The notes beneath the pieces were generated by a model. That model was not told the DNA's origin. It did no database searches and saw nothing but the letters and a program-made list of their open reading frames with translations. A DNA stretch of 64,000 nucleotides, from contig CM024171.1 in NCBI GenBank assembly GCA_013433145.1, positions 6,882,065 to 6,946,064 on the forward strand, in the 5' to 3' direction. Origin of the DNA: Ascaris suum. Taxonomy: Eukaryota; Nematoda; Chromadorea; Rhabditida; Ascarididae. A program made the position numbers and the translations under genes. Of this stretch, positions 38,171 to 62,790 are shown piece after piece (the first letter of the stretch is position 1; each line of letters starts with the position of its first letter).

Positions 38171-40159
38171 TGTTCATTATAATCGTTAAGCGCTTCATTA
38201 ATCCTCGTTGATTAACTTTCTGAATTATTTTTATAGGATGCTTTCTCTATGCAGTAATTATTTGATGTTGTACGAAAGGTAAGATTATAGCATCACATTT
38301 CGGTTATTCGGTTTTACCCAAGTTTTTGTTCGATTTTAAGGTTGTTGTAAGGACTTTAACACCACCTTATGCGAAGCTTGAAGATGCGGATGGCATTTAT
38401 GCGCCATCGTTCAAAGAGTTCATTGGTCCGAGCAATTTCCGACCCATATATCTTGGGAAAATGTCTGGCAAGTCGATCTTCCATAAAGTCACCCGTGAAG
38501 CCGAAGAAAAGAGGTGTGTATCCTTCAATTTTTTGCGATATCTTAAATAACAGTTTAATTTTGATGTCATTTGTCACCATTATTGTAGTAGTAGTTACGT
38601 TTAGTTTACAGATTAAATGAGTGCTGTTGGATAATTCGTGAGGTTTTGAATGCTTATTGAGGACATCGATCTAAGAGATCGATTTTGACATGCACGTTTC
38701 CGTATGGCAGTGCGTTCATTTTTTTAAATTGGCGGCTGGGTGAAGGTGCGGTCGAAAAATTTGGTGAGCATTCTGTGATAATAATTGAATGGGTTCCTGG
38801 AACTCTAATGTAAAGCTTTCGTGTGGCGTATATTATTTGCATTGCAGGAGGAAAGAAGAGAAGGGGATGAAGGTTCGTCGCCCACCAAGGCCAAAGGCTC
38901 AGACATGCAGTGGTTTTTGTGAGATTTGTGCTGTGAGTTGTGAAAACCTTCTTTTGGTATGTTTTCATTTACAGTTTCTATGTGATGACTATAAAAATGA
39001 AATTTGGATGCGAGGACATGAAAGCAGGGAATTGCAGTGAGAAACTAAAGATAGGAAGTGCCGATATTAGCAAAGAATGTATAGCCTATTCCCATCTGCT
39101 CGCCATCTGACCCCCCCCCCCCTCCCGCCCGCGCCCTTTCAGTTCATATTCGAGCATAGAAAGTAGATGGACGGGAGGGGAGTATACGAAAATTTGCTAG
39201 GAATAGAACGCTTATATAGATCTTTGATCTGACCTTTCTTGTTCGCCCTGTGCTTGGAGTCTCTTTTTATTGAAGTGGTGATGGATCATTGTGCGTCGAG
39301 TTGTGACGAGTGGCAGAGTAAGTTTTGCGATTTTAGTCGATAAAGTGAGTTGTTCTTTTCGTTACTTCGGTTATCCTATCTCCTGCATCACGACAATTCG
39401 ATTTTTACAGTTTGAGACCGAACGTTGAAAATTCCTCTCACTTATTGCTGTTTAGCATATTGGTGTTAGGTAGTTGCAGATTCGATGATTGCCTTGTTAT
39501 TATGTGATAGTTCCCTTCATGTAGCAAAGTTTTATTTGCATAACGTTTCACGTAATTTTTTATCTGTTGCTGTTTTGCTAATGCATGTGGCACCAAAGAT
39601 GGTTGTGCCGGTGCAGATAGCGTTGTCACCACTTAAAAATTACTTGTTAACATACTTTTCTGAGGGTATTGTTAATTAAGTAATATTAAATTGCTACTGT
39701 GGCAGTATGCTGCCTCCCCCCTTCTGGTGACAGGTTTGCTTTGTTCCTTCTCGATTATCTCTTTGGTACGATTTTCCTCTCTCTGTTAGATAACTGTTTA
39801 ATACGATCGGTTCCTCGGCCAAAAATCACTTGCTTGTGTCATCGTTGGTACTTGTTATTCACGTTTTCCTCCGGTGATTAAAGACGTTAAAGCGAGGATT
39901 ATTATATGTTCGTTTATAGCACTACGCAGGTCATGAGCACCAACAACGAATCAGTCAACCGGGTTTCTACTGTGAAGTGGATGCCCTTTGTGGATCATAC
40001 ACCGAGGATATCGTCGTTCCCAATATACCACTACAAAAACGCCGTGAAGGGAGTCCTCCTGCAGTCGAAGAGGAATGCACTGCAGGCTATGCGAATGAGA
40101 GCGGATCCAGCAACCTGTTGTTTCGTGATGGTGATAATGGCAGTACAAGTGGGTGTTAG
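35966..40159 (+). CDS. DBF4: DBF4, activator subunit of CDC7 kinase, 6 exons, complete
   Basis: Exons 35966-36148, 36580-36714, 37301-37453, 38341-38513, 38848-38956 and 39920-40159 join in frame to 330 residues. Motif N/BRCT-like region, residues 40-106: NRPLTGKKIILDL, then DVERLGGTIMDAY. Residues 107-157 (NGVRIRSYASFHLSMMKLKK) match the stretch of human DBF4 that ends in a Lys-rich helix. Motif M is PPYAKLEDADGIYAPSF. Motif C is a zinc finger completed across the last intron: C239, C242, H252 and H258, i.e. C-x2-C-x9-H-x5-H, as in human DBF4. Known role: it binds and activates CDC7, which phosphorylates MCM helicase at origins. The C-terminal tail is short and acidic, much shorter than in vertebrates. 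Exon 4 uses a tttaag acceptor. Confidence 0.92.
37579..37882 (+). other. Alternative 3' exon pair inside the DBF4 gene
   Basis: Two exon-like segments, 37579-37654 (after acttgcag) and 37755-37882 (after tctcctcag), follow DBF4 exon 3 in perfect phase (0, then 1) and end at TAA. They add VCVPSFLRDGSFFKNF and later a helical VDIRSLRSEILDLSN. Using them would give a DBF4 form of about 225 residues lacking motifs M and C. They match nothing I know; a small unrelated exon pair or chance are alternatives. Confidence 0.4.
38086..38168 (+). repeat. (CT)n/(TG) microsatellite in DBF4 intron 3
   Basis: About 80 bp of CT units with an internal block of CTGT units. It lies about 170 bp before exon 4. 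Confidence 0.97.
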
Positions 40160-42560
40160 AATGGATATTATTGCTGCTCTCTTCTGACATTGTTTTGGAG
40201 CACTACCGAGTATAGTCAATGTCACACAATATCAGTGCCACCAGGCAGTGTTTAGGACTTGACCGTTTTGGACTTACATCATATTTTGATCGTCAGTCAG
40301 TGAGTGGTGAAGCCGATTTTCATTGGTTGAAGTTCTGAGCATTCAAAGATAGAGTGATCTAACGGATGCCGATTGAAGCAGTGGAATCGGTTCGACGGTT
40401 GGCTCTTGCAGCATTCGATGCCACCACAATAGGATAGCGCAAAACTGCAAAGAATACTCAAGCGTCGATGTGCTTGGAATTTTTTCGTTCAAGTTGTTGA
40501 TTTTATTAGGGCGATGGGGAAACGTCTTGGGTTTTACAATTGCGGTTTTTCGTTTCGCGACTCTTCTAGTGAATGGGAATAGGAGTAATACTTAACTTTC
40601 CTTAACGGTACTTGGAAGGATAGAATTGTTGATCAAGTAGGCAAGCCGTTTTACATCGTAAGTTTCATTATGTGAAATAAGGAGGGAGGAGAAGGGTGCA
40701 CTTCGGATAGCTGCTTTACAACTGTTGAATAAGACCCCACTAATCTGATATTGCTTAGTGGAATGCTAATCGATATTCGAGATTTCCTCATCTCTTTCGA
40801 TATGACGCCTATCATTGTTGGAGTCGAAATGTTTCAGAGAAGGGGGGGGGGGGGTCATCTGAAAACTGTCAATGTATTCAGTAGGCAAGAAAATCCACCG
40901 ATTATTCTGAATTGAAGCGTTTTTATTCAGTGTCAGGTGTTTGTTTGCCTGTTATATGGGATTGAAGCGATTATTTGAATATGCTTATCCGTCCACCCAC
41001 GCATCATCCATCGATTGCTGAACAACGATGAAAATATATGAGGTAATTTTTTGCAATTTTTTTCGACAGTGTTGAGTTTTGATTCCCTTCAAAATGAAAG
41101 CTCAAAACTGCAACTATATCTCGTAAGTGTCTAGTTCCTGTGATAAACTTCGTTAAATTATTTTCCACTCTGTCTTTAAAATGAACGCAGTTCCGATCAT
41201 TTGTCTCATTTAAGTTGCTTACTTTTAAGGGTACTTCATTCCAGTTAATTATAATTGTATGTATTTAGCATTGTTTGATAAAGATTTTTGAATTAAGAGT
41301 TAATTTTCATTTTTTATTGAACTGAATGAAACGGATGTAGGATTCTTTCTTTTTTTCACGTAAAAGCGATGTGAGCAAAGTTGAGAGTCACCGATGTGAA
41401 TCTGCATTCGTTGCTATCATCTGCCGGTGTCGATTGTTGTTCGCGTCTCTATGACACTTTCACTGTTTGATGATTTTAACGATTGTTGAGACTCTTCCAA
41501 ATCACCAACATTGTTTGGCTTCTTTCTGCGCTCAAAATATGAGTTATTCCTTTGGCATTATTTTTTTTATTTCTTAGTTGATTACTGTGCTATTTATTGC
41601 TGTATTAATGTTTGTTGCTGTTGATGCGTCTTGTTTTATTCATGTCGATTTTGCTGTTGTATTACCGAGGAAGCTGAATGTATGAGTATTTAAGTGGGTA
41701 GCGATCCGATGTTTCGTCTCTTCCGAGGGAACACCACATTGTGCCTCTTCCACATAATACGAACTCCCTTCCCTCCCCATTTATACTCTTCAATTATAGT
41801 TAACGAAAAAAAACAACTCATTTTAAATAGAGAGCAGTGATTTGATTAAATTTTATGGGTGTCGATGTTAAACAGTGAATTATAGTGGTGCACATCGTGG
41901 CCGAGTGTTCTCTTTAAGAAGTGTTTTTGTGGAATATTCTGACGATGTCGATTAAACTACGGTACAACTGTTATTGATCTAATTATCGAATAAAATTTGT
42001 TTTTAATATACACTTTTATTGAAGCATTTATGGTTTATACCTTATGCTATGATATTTTATAACGAATGGAGGTCGACTATTTGTTTGCACTGCTGCAAGA
42101 ATTCATTGCCGGTGCTGATGCAACGTGTGCAAGTTGTCTGATAATATGGTGATCGGTGAGACGGGAGATGGCTTTGTTGGCAATAAAAGTAGGCACACAT
42201 GCTTTTCTAACCTTGTGCTGTAATCTGTGGAGGGGGGGGGGGGGGGGGAGGAATGCCTTATGTTTGAACACTCTTCGAAAGCCTTTACTTCGTAAAGTTC
42301 ATATTTCACTTGCACTTCACGTGGAGCGAAAGGGGAGGGATGAGCAGAAAGGTGATTTGGTTCTGCTGGCGATAAAAAATATGACTAGTTGAAATTGTCG
42401 TTTAAAAGAAATAAAAATAAAAGTCCTTTATTTAAATTACACTCTGGAATGAAGCGCTCGTAATTGAAGTTTTATGCTTTTTGCGTATCACAACTTAGGA
42501 AGTGGTGCTTGCTGTGATGTGAACACTTGTGCAGTGGTGTACGTTAGTTTCGAAAGTTGT
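40160..42560. other. Stretch without a recognised gene
   Basis: T-rich plus strand with a run of 13 G at 40842-40854 and a run of 17 G at 42232-42248. All open frames are short and none shows a motif or a pair of good splice sites. Confidence 0.5.
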
Positions 42561-42912
42561 TTGAAACCCTCAATAGTTGTAAAATTCATCGCACTTCCGT
42601 CTTTTTTTATCACGATGTCGATCCGTTAAAATCATCAAAGACTAAAAGTTTTCACGAGTAGCGGTGCCAAATATGAAATTAGGAATTATCGTCCTTAACC
42701 TTCTCTTCGCAGTTGAGCACACTCTTGCAACAACGCTGTTTCGCTTAGATAAATCTCAGTAGTCGTTTAAAGACTTCGATGAGGTGGCCATAAACATCTA
42801 TAACGGTGCCAATGTTGGCACAGCCTTCAAGCGGTTTGTGCCGCAATATGGCGCTCATTATGCGGCATTATAGCGTGATTTGAAACCCTCAATACTTGCG
42901 AAATTCATAAGT
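42561..42912 (+). repeat. Pair of imperfect direct repeats flanking a small ORF
   Basis: A block of about 33 bp beginning ttgaaaccctcaata occurs at 42561-42594 and again at 42880-42912, with a few substitutions. The two copies bracket the interrupted ORF at 42673-42873. Confidence 0.7.
42673..42873 (+). pseudogene. Secreted-looking 66-residue ORF with one in-frame TAG
   Basis: From the ATG a signal-peptide-like start (MKLGIIVLNLLFAVEHTLA) leads to TAG at 42760-42762. The same frame then stays open for 36 codons (FDEVAINIYNGANVGTAF, later FVPQYGAHY) to a final TAG at 42871. The composition on both sides of the stop is protein-like. Possible readings: a recently broken gene for a small secreted protein; an exon starting after the AG at 42761-42762, with the upstream part being intron; or chance. 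I do not recognise the protein. Confidence 0.35.
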
Positions 42913-42935
42913 GCTCTAATCTCTATTTAGAGCAC
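42911..42935. other. Perfect 9-bp stem-loop
   Basis: GTGCTCTAA at 42911-42919 and its exact complement TTAGAGCAC at 42927-42935 enclose a 7-nt loop. There is no U-run after it, and no function is evident. Confidence 0.6.
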
Positions 42936-43366
42936 TGAAGTATTATTTGCAAACAACAGTTATAATATCCCGACTGTCCCTTAAAATTCAAGACAAGCAA
43001 TTTGCCTTTGTCTGGAAAAGTAAGCAGAATGCTTGTTCTAGCATTGTTACCTTATGCCACCGTAGTGAGTAAATAAGCTTAAGTTTTGCGAATTCTCTTC
43101 CCGGAGCCCCCGGGCATTACTCTCCAGTGATCGCCAGCATTTATGACTATGAAATAAGTGGCCAGCACCCGGGTCGGAAATCTTTTTTTGCAGAATAGGC
43201 AACGACCTGATCCTTTCAGAACGCGGTTTAGAAACAGAGAAATGGCGACATTTTTTAAAGAAGGAAGAGAGCAGGGATCAAACTCTGTTCATCTCTAGTG
43301 ATGTGAAATGTTTTTTGCGGCTTGCCATTCATATTGCAGATTGCTCTCTATGCAAGTGGGACATAA

Positions 43367-43423
43367 ATGGAATCTCGACAAGCGAATCTCAGAGGTGATG
43401 CAGTGAACGGCGTTTCTCAGCAG
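43367..43423 (+). other. Candidate 5' coding exon
   Basis: An ATG follows the acceptor-like atattgcag by 28 nt. Nineteen codons (MESRQANLRGDAVNGVSQQ) run to a donor CAG/GTTATT. It could be the first exon of the repeat-protein gene at 45.1-47.1 kb, with further exons between, for example a 40-codon frame near 44.49-44.61 kb containing ASDSLEISKDMFGLTD. The links were not resolved. Confidence 0.3.
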
Positions 43424-45140
43424 GTTATTTTTCACTCTTTATTCTATCTATCACAAACTAGCGCTTTTGAATCTTTTGAACAAAATCATTTAAGCTTGCC
43501 AAATAATAATGGATGGACTGAGGAGGAGGGCAAACGGGATTGGGGGATGCATTCAACTGTCCCATCCAAAGAAGTCAACGGGCAGACTTATTGCTCTTTT
43601 CTTGCATTTCTTTTTGTTGCTGGAGAAGATGATCACCACCTAGAAAATTAAACGCGTTATCGAAATGCATTTTATCTGTTCATTTTTCTTGTATAGAATT
43701 CTACAGCATTTTTTGCCACCTACGGTGAAAAATGTTGCTTCTGCAAAGCGCTAGAAGTGATAAAAGTTGTGAGAAAGGCAAATTTATTTATTGACCTCTT
43801 ATGGTTGTACTAAGACAGCTTGTTGCAATTTATTGCAGTCGAGCAGCTCGCATCTACTCGACCTTACCTCAGATGCAACATGAAGTGAATATCCTCGTTC
43901 ATGCTGGTCCGTTATTTGCATAAAATGCCAGCGGTGTTGCAAACGACGTCATAATCTGCTTCTGCATGTCACTTACGGATTAACCAGCGGAACACCTGGT
44001 CTATGTAGATTCCAGCTTCGCTTTTTTGGTCATATCTGAGTGTCACTCCAAACCTGAATGCAGTTGCTGATATTACAATCTTATCAATTTGCACCTAGAA
44101 TTCCATAAAGCAACGAATGATTAGAAGTATGTGCGCCAGCACAAGCGTTGACGTTGTGCTGCCCACACGTACTACTGGCGTTGTTTTACTGATTCCAACT
44201 AACAGTATACATATTCTGTAGACAAACGACGTGGGAGGCTCAAATTGCGATTATCGGGAGGGTGACTCTCAACCCGTATCAATATTCACAAGTTTCTGGA
44301 AGTCCGACCAGCACATGCGCACTTTCGAACTAGCAACTACGAGGTCACCGCAGGTCAGCGATTATTCTGCTCGTGTCTCCTTGTTATGTTAAGTGGTTAG
44401 CGGTTTAATTTGGACTGACTTGTTTTCCTACTAAATAAAAGAGTGTTCTTTAAATAATTAGACGGATTTGTTGTTAATTACTTTGTAGTTTTTTTGCGAG
44501 GTGCGGACATTGTCAGCATCGGATTCCTTGGAAATCTCAAAAGACATGTTTGGACTGACGGACGTTAAAACGGCCCAACTCTTCTGGAAATCCTAGAACT
44601 TCTATGACGACGATAGAGAAGAATTGTCGGAAACGTGATAAAAAAGCAATAGAAACAATGCATTTTACACTCCGCACTCCTTAACTTGGGTGCTTGGGAG
44701 CATTTAATAAAACATGTTGTTTTTAATACCGTGCTGTCGTCTTCTGAATGTTGCGTTTTTTAGCATTGTCAGAAATCCCGACATGGGTTTTGCAGATGCT
44801 TTGATGATTGCAGCATTAAAAACAATGCGCTTTCAAGAGGCTTGCTAGAAACTCGAGGTTTGTGATATATCTTGCATCCCCTCGTCAGCCTACAGCGAAA
44901 TGTGGAGGCTGTACAAGTTACCGTTCGTTTTGTGACTTATCAAAGCCGTTGCTTTGGTGTCTAGTCGATTGAGGATGATATTCGTACCTGAAAACTTGAT
45001 TGGAAAAGTCGACAGGTCTTGGCAGGTGGAGGGGTTTTGAAAGATGTTGAGGGTTTTAAAGTGTCCTCTGTCCGAATTCTGCGTCTGTGGTGTTGAAGCG
45101 GTTGATGCTAAGCTGATGCTTACTGACACTCGATTCTCAG

Positions 45141-47109
<1,969 letters not shown>

Positions 47110-50100
47110 TCGGGCGCAACGTTGCTACACGAGCGGTTCTTTCCCCAATTTTAGGCCTATTTTCCTTGACATCTGAAGAATTCAGCTCTTGCACGGCCCT
47201 ATTTATCAAACCATCAAAAAAAATGTCACCTGGTGTCGTGACTGTTAAGAATTGAGCCCCATTTTGGCGAATCTGAGTTCTTTGAAATTTTTGGGATTTT
47301 TTGGCTGATTTTTTCTCGCCTTTCGCATGACTTCTTATCCGTGCGCGAATTTCGCAAATAGTCTATCTCTTCCATCCTCAATTTTTGAGGAGGGAGAAGG
47401 TGGGAGCCCATGTATGACAACAATATTTTATTAATTGCTATCGCACAAGAAGTGGAAGAGCTCGGCGATTCACAGTACTTGCTTTATTTTCCAAACGCAG
47501 ATTAATTCGGTTTGCAGTTGTTATGGGCGAACGTGAGGTCTGTTCTCGTGATGGCTTCATCCGCACGGTTAATTAATGTGTTGCCGAGCGCATTTCTTCA
47601 ACAGTGGCGGACCGATCGGGCTAGTTGTGATCAACTGTGTGAACAAATTCCAGAAGAGAGATCTGACCCTGATGGTTAAGAAGTTTGTCAGAAACGTTTT
47701 GCTATTGAATTTGGCAATCTTCGTTTCGTGGTGAGTGAATTCTTTTGATGGAATGTTGAGAGAAAGAGGAAATATCGCGTTTGGTGAAATATAGCCAATG
47801 TTGCGCAGTGATGGGGAGTAGAAGGCTTTTGCTCTGTTGGATTTCTTGGGGCCAGAATCGCAGTACAGTGGTTTTCTCACAGTTAATCAAAAACTGTGTA
47901 GCGAAAGGTTACCGCTGTAAAATTGGAGGTCCTCTGTAAATATTTAATACTTGACCCTTTGGTACTGAGATTCGGGTGTTTTCTTTTATTAATTTTCTTC
48001 TGCTATATGCCATTGATGTTTCCATGTCGGCTAATTTGTCGGGTTTCTATTTACATTGCCTCTGCATATGGGTGTAATTAGATGGCATGAGAACGCGCAA
48101 CTGATTCATCGAACGTTTGCCGAGTGCAGAACTGTCAAAGAAGTGGTCACATTTGTGCGAATTTTTAGAATGCCCGAAAATGAAGGACGTGAGTGTTCAT
48201 TTAAGAAGGACTAAACGTTTGCGCAGTGTGTAAGGGAATGGCCAAAAGTAATGGATGTATACCGCTAAGCTTAAAGGAATGGATGTCATTCAAGGAATTT
48301 ACGACCGGCCGTTTCACTTTTTCCATTTGGAAATATGTGTAATCGTTATTGCCAATTTTTTTAATTTGTCTTTGCAGTTCATGCTTCACTAGGTCGCGAT
48401 TCTAAACATACTTTGAGGCGACTTGCGTCCACGTGAAATGAATGCTTCCTGTTTGGCACTTTTATTCTTCCAAATCCATTGTTAAATCCTCCATTCTATG
48501 TGTCCAGTGACATGGTTGTTTCTTTAACTCAGGCAATGGCGTTCATTCGCTGTGGGGAGAAGCGAGGCGACTGTTGAGTCATAATTTCCAAGTATCTTTT
48601 TAATATTACATGAGATAGGGGAAGGAAGAGATGGGCATGCGCACAAATCCGGGCTGGGTCTTTCAGAAGTGGACGTTTCATAATTCATCTTCCCAGTGTT
48701 CCTGGCCCTATTTCGCCAACTTCCCTATAGAACAAGTAAAATTCGCTTTGCGCTTGCTTTGGGCGTCATCTCTCTGCAATGCAAACTTTCCAGCGAATGC
48801 CCATCAACGCATATCCGAGGTGCTTTTACTTTTTCGAAGTTCATTGGGAGCTGTGTATCAGTTTTGCTCGTTTATTCCATTGTTGTAAATGAGTGCGTGA
48901 ACAAGCCATGTTTCAACGACTGTTCGTACTAGTTAAAATTTTTTGCTCTCTGTTTAAACGAGTTTCTAGTATGCAGGGGATTTTTTAAGGACAAGGCCTA
49001 TACACCATAAACGAGTGGTCTGTCTTCGCGTATGTGGAGATCGAGAAGCAAATAAGGGGAAATGTCTGTGTTATTCTTTGCCGTCTCTAAACTTGCTTTT
49101 AAATTATGACCCGTCTCCACGTACCGTTCAAGTTACATTATTACTTAGCTATACACTTCCATTCGGAGCACTCATGGAGGAGTAAAAGGTGTCCCCTCCA
49201 TCCTTCCGAGATCGTCTTAACCAGGAAATTCTACCCGACTGTCGCACCTAAAAAATTCTTTGAATTTATGTGCGCCAATGGAATTATGTGGTTAGATTTG
49301 CTTTGAAAAACGCAGAAATGCAATCATGCAATCTTTGGTGACGCTGTTTTCTTAAAGTATCTGCGCCCATATCTTTCATTCCTTTCTCCTCTGGCAAGGA
49401 AATCACACCATGGTATTGCTTCCACCGCCTACCACTGCTTCCGCTCCTTACCTTGCACTCTGTTGTGGAAACCACAGGTTCTCCCAGCAGGTGTCTTTTT
49501 TACCTTCCAGTAGGCCGACGGCGTAGTTGTTTGCACTATCCGCTTATTCACCACTCAAGGAGCTTAATTTCCCAGTGGTGCTGGTTGCAGTCCTCTTTGC
49601 GAGTAATTATGCCGCATGTGGGCAATGCTCGATAACCGAAAGATGAGGGCGGGCGCGTAACATTAATGTGTGCTGTATATTTCTTCCTCCACCTTTCCCC
49701 GCTGTAAATCTAAATTATGTTTGCACCACCAATACTGAAATAACTAAGCATCTCCTTTGCAAACGTTCGATCACAGCCATCCGTCTCAAGCTAGCATCAA
49801 ACAAGTAGATGGAGACTGGTCCTAGTTTATGAAGAATTGAACATGCAGTTGAGCGTTGCAAACAAAATAGAACAAAAGGTATATCCACGGGAACATCGAG
49901 GAAAGCATTTCGCCTTTTTTAGATATTCCTTCTGAGAACTAGGACAGAGTCTTCTTACACTGCCGGAACCCCCTCGATTATATCTCAGAAAAAAGTGAAA
50001 ATTACAAAAGCCTCTCCGCTTTCTATCGTCATGGTTAGCAGCTCCTAGAAGTTGAGGTGCCGATGTGTTTCGGCATTTGTAATTGGGTTCTGGTGTGCCC

Positions 50101-51420
50101 GGAGCTTGTCTTATCGGGAGACTTCGCAAGGAGAAATCAGAAAATGTGTAGATGAATTGGGCCAGCGCTTTGTTTAAAACTCAAAATTATAAAAAGACAT
50201 CTTTTTCCTTTTGTGAAGTTGCTGTCTTCTCTCAGTTTTTATGCGCATTGATCAGCTTCCATAAAAAGAAGAGCCTTACTTCTCGAAAAGGTGATATGAA
50301 AGGGCAGAGCAAAAGTGACGGCTTTTTAGAGAACACTGCGAACATACATACACCCATCTGGTACTTCCAATAGTCTCACTGACCACCGTATCGAATGCGA
50401 AGCCTGATCTCTGATGCTTTAATTCGTCGAGGCACGGCTCAGAACGCCTTCTAAGAATATGACGGCAGCTTACAACCCACAAAAAGTGATGTGTGATAGA
50501 AGCTGCTAAATGGAAGTGTGCAAGTATGTATTTGAAAAACATGGTCAGTGGTCTAATAGATGTACTTTTACGGAGACACATATGGCGGGGGATAGAAAAT
50601 ACTGCAGCGAAACCCGCTGGGAAAGTGGAGAGTTGGATGGTGGAGGGCTTCGCCGTTGATTTTCTGACTATGGCGCGATCTTGGCTGGCGAAGGGTACGT
50701 TCGATGAAGTAATGAACGACGATGCCACATGGAATGTTGAAGGCAACAGGTTTTGCAAAACGGTTACGCCGTAGCACTGAGTGTGCGCTCTAACATCATT
50801 TTATCGACAGAGGCAAATATCGCGCAAACGTGGCAAAGATGTAGACAGAATGATGGAGGAATATTAGTTGGCGACGTAGAATGGCTGTCTATTGCCCACA
50901 ATTGTTTGACGACTACGAGTTCGATGCACATCGGTCGTGGAATGCCCGCTCGAGACAGTTGTAGCGCCTGTCAGCATTTAACTCCTAAAATCCAACTTCA
51001 TACTCGACTATAAAACACTCATCAGTTGAAAGTTAGCAGCGAAATATGCATAGAGTGGATAATATATAAAACTAAGGCTTTCACTGCTCGGACGATGGCT
51101 CTTACGTGTCAAGATGCTAGTCCACGTTTCCACTCGACTTTTATCCTCACCACACCGTCGGTGCAATTGCTTTATCGCACAATTGATCGATAACAATAAT
51201 TTTGATATACCAGTGCGGGTATCACGTTCTTGGAAAGGGGAATAAATCAGAAATCTTCGGCTTTCGCCACCTTTTAACATTCCAGTATTTGCTCCGACCT
51301 TGTTATTTTTTCCGACTTCCTGCATTTCCTAGCATTTAGCTCTGGTCCGGTTTCTCGCCCCATTTATCCCGGACACCTGGAAGTAATTTTGGCTCGCGTT
51401 GAAGCCCTAATTTTTTTCAG
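47110..51420. other. Stretch without a settled gene
   Basis: Mostly T-rich and non-coding. Between about 50.0 and 50.8 kb both strands are open: 160 codons on minus at 50276-50758 and 93 on plus at 50493-50774. The minus reading includes a piece with a good donor near 50382, which joins in phase to an acceptor near 50120 and a short tail rich in Ser/Thr. No motif decides between strands. A minus-strand frame at 51008-51325 also ends at a good donor. Confidence 0.35.
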
Positions 51421-52608
51421 AGAGGATGGTGAGATTGAGCAATCGAAAAGGCTGCAAATTCACCTTTTGGAAACATTCGAAGTGCTGTGTTATCGCCCTG
51501 TGCAAAGATCTTCGAGGATACAGATCTTCCAGCAACAAACAGAGAGAATGGTACGGAAGCTAGAGGATATCAAGGTTTCTAAAGAGGTCGTAGAGCACCT
51601 CAAGGCTTTGAAAGTTCTCCACGTAACTCAGACCATCTCGCTGCGACGGCCAGAAAAACGGATAACGGCCGATTGTTGCTTACACATAATGCAGCAGAGG
51701 ACGGAAGAGGAAAAGTCACAGGTCACGAAATCAGCGCCCCAGATGTTCCCGAACCTTTTTAGCCGTCACAGTGGACAAGGTGTCCCATGACGTGACATCA
51801 ATGAAAAAGACATACCACATCGCTCATATGCATCCACACATCATCATGCGGACAGCCGTGGACGAACGTTTCAACTGAGAGTTGTTCCTGTTGCATCAAA
51901 GCAGTTGACGCGTTGCTCCCTAAAATCGCAAATACAACATACAACTGAACACTCAGTACACCTATCAGACCGAGCGCTGGTCACTCTATAAAATCCAACC
52001 CGCCTTAGTCGACTTATTTCCCGTCTTCTGATTCATCCAGTCGGCGAGTGACAGATAGAAAATATTCAGAAATCATATAATGGATATCTGGTCATGGCTG
52101 ATAATGAGAAAAAGATGGTCAAAATAGAGAAACGGTCCGCTCGATCGATTTATACATGGCGCCGAGGCGCTAAATTCCTGTAAGACCGGAAGTAATCGGG
52201 TTGGACAAACGAAGTGGAAACAGAGTTGCGCGATGCGTGCGCGCACCTCATTCCATTAAAAATGCTTCTAAGTAAATTCGCTTCATTTATCAAATTTTAG
52301 TTGTATATCAACAATAATAAGATTAAGCACAAGAAACTTTTGACTCCAAATTCAAATTTCAGTGGAGGGAGTGGAATATCTGTTTGAAAATGTTTCTCTC
52401 ACTCCAAATTGCGCCACACTGTCGCATCAGCTGTCTGATTCAGGACTGCGTAAGCTCCCTTGAAGCAAAGCTTGCCACGAACCTATCAGGAGAGGCTCTT
52501 GAAAGGATTTCTAAAGTCCATAGCGAGCTTCGCTGTAAGGCAGCTTCATTTGAAAAAGCATCTCTAAGACGTCGAAACTGTGGAAGATTGGCGCATCTTT
52601 GCGAATGA
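51421..52608 (+). CDS. 3' exons of an unidentified gene
   Basis: Exons 51421-51779, 52363-52449 and 52490-52608 join in phase (donors gtgtcc and gtaagc, acceptors tttcag and atcag). The last intron is only 40 nt. The product is about 188 residues, mostly helical and rich in Gln, Glu, Arg and Leu (QQQTERMVRKLEDIKVSKEV, then VEYLFENVSLTPN). The first exon follows tttttttcag in phase 2, so upstream exons should exist; none was identified. It ends 379 bp from the stop of the F-box gene, which is transcribed towards it. I recognise no family. Overlapping open frames on the minus strand (162 codons at 52440-52928) weaken the case. Confidence 0.4.
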
Positions 52609-52986
52609 TTATCGGGGAAACAGCTCTCCAAAGAACATTGATAATTGTCGAAAATTTCCGGCTTCGATTTTCGGCACGATACATTTTTTTGCCCCAGACC
52701 AACTGCCGAAGAATATCGTCTATCATTTGACAGTGAATTCCGAGAGATCTTGAAATCCTCAAAAGTCTCGAAATTGATATAAAAAGTTCCCGAATTGGTG
52801 TGTTTTGAAATCTTAAGAAGCTGTATTATTGCCGCTTCTGAATCAAACAACCGACTGGAGAGAAACCAACACGACTGAGTCGAAGAAGCAGCTTGCGCTA
52901 ACTTGAAACAACTTGATTTTCTTTCCAAGCTGAAATCGGTTTAGAACATTTTCAACCGATTCTTCCTTCAAAAGTGGATTTATCCC

Positions 52987-62771
<9,785 letters not shown>

Positions 62772-62774
62772 CCC

Positions 62775-62790
62775 AACCCTAAAATACGAC
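62775..62790 (-). promoter_or_regulatory. Putative spliced-leader acceptor for the F-box gene
   Basis: The minus strand reads gtattttag followed seven bases later by the start ATG at 62771, the same layout as METTL5. Confidence 0.45.

Noticed and set aside
50276..50758. 160-codon minus-strand ORF
   Set aside because: Both strands are open, no motif is visible and no terminal or first exon could be fixed; described only as part of the unsettled 47-51 kb stretch.
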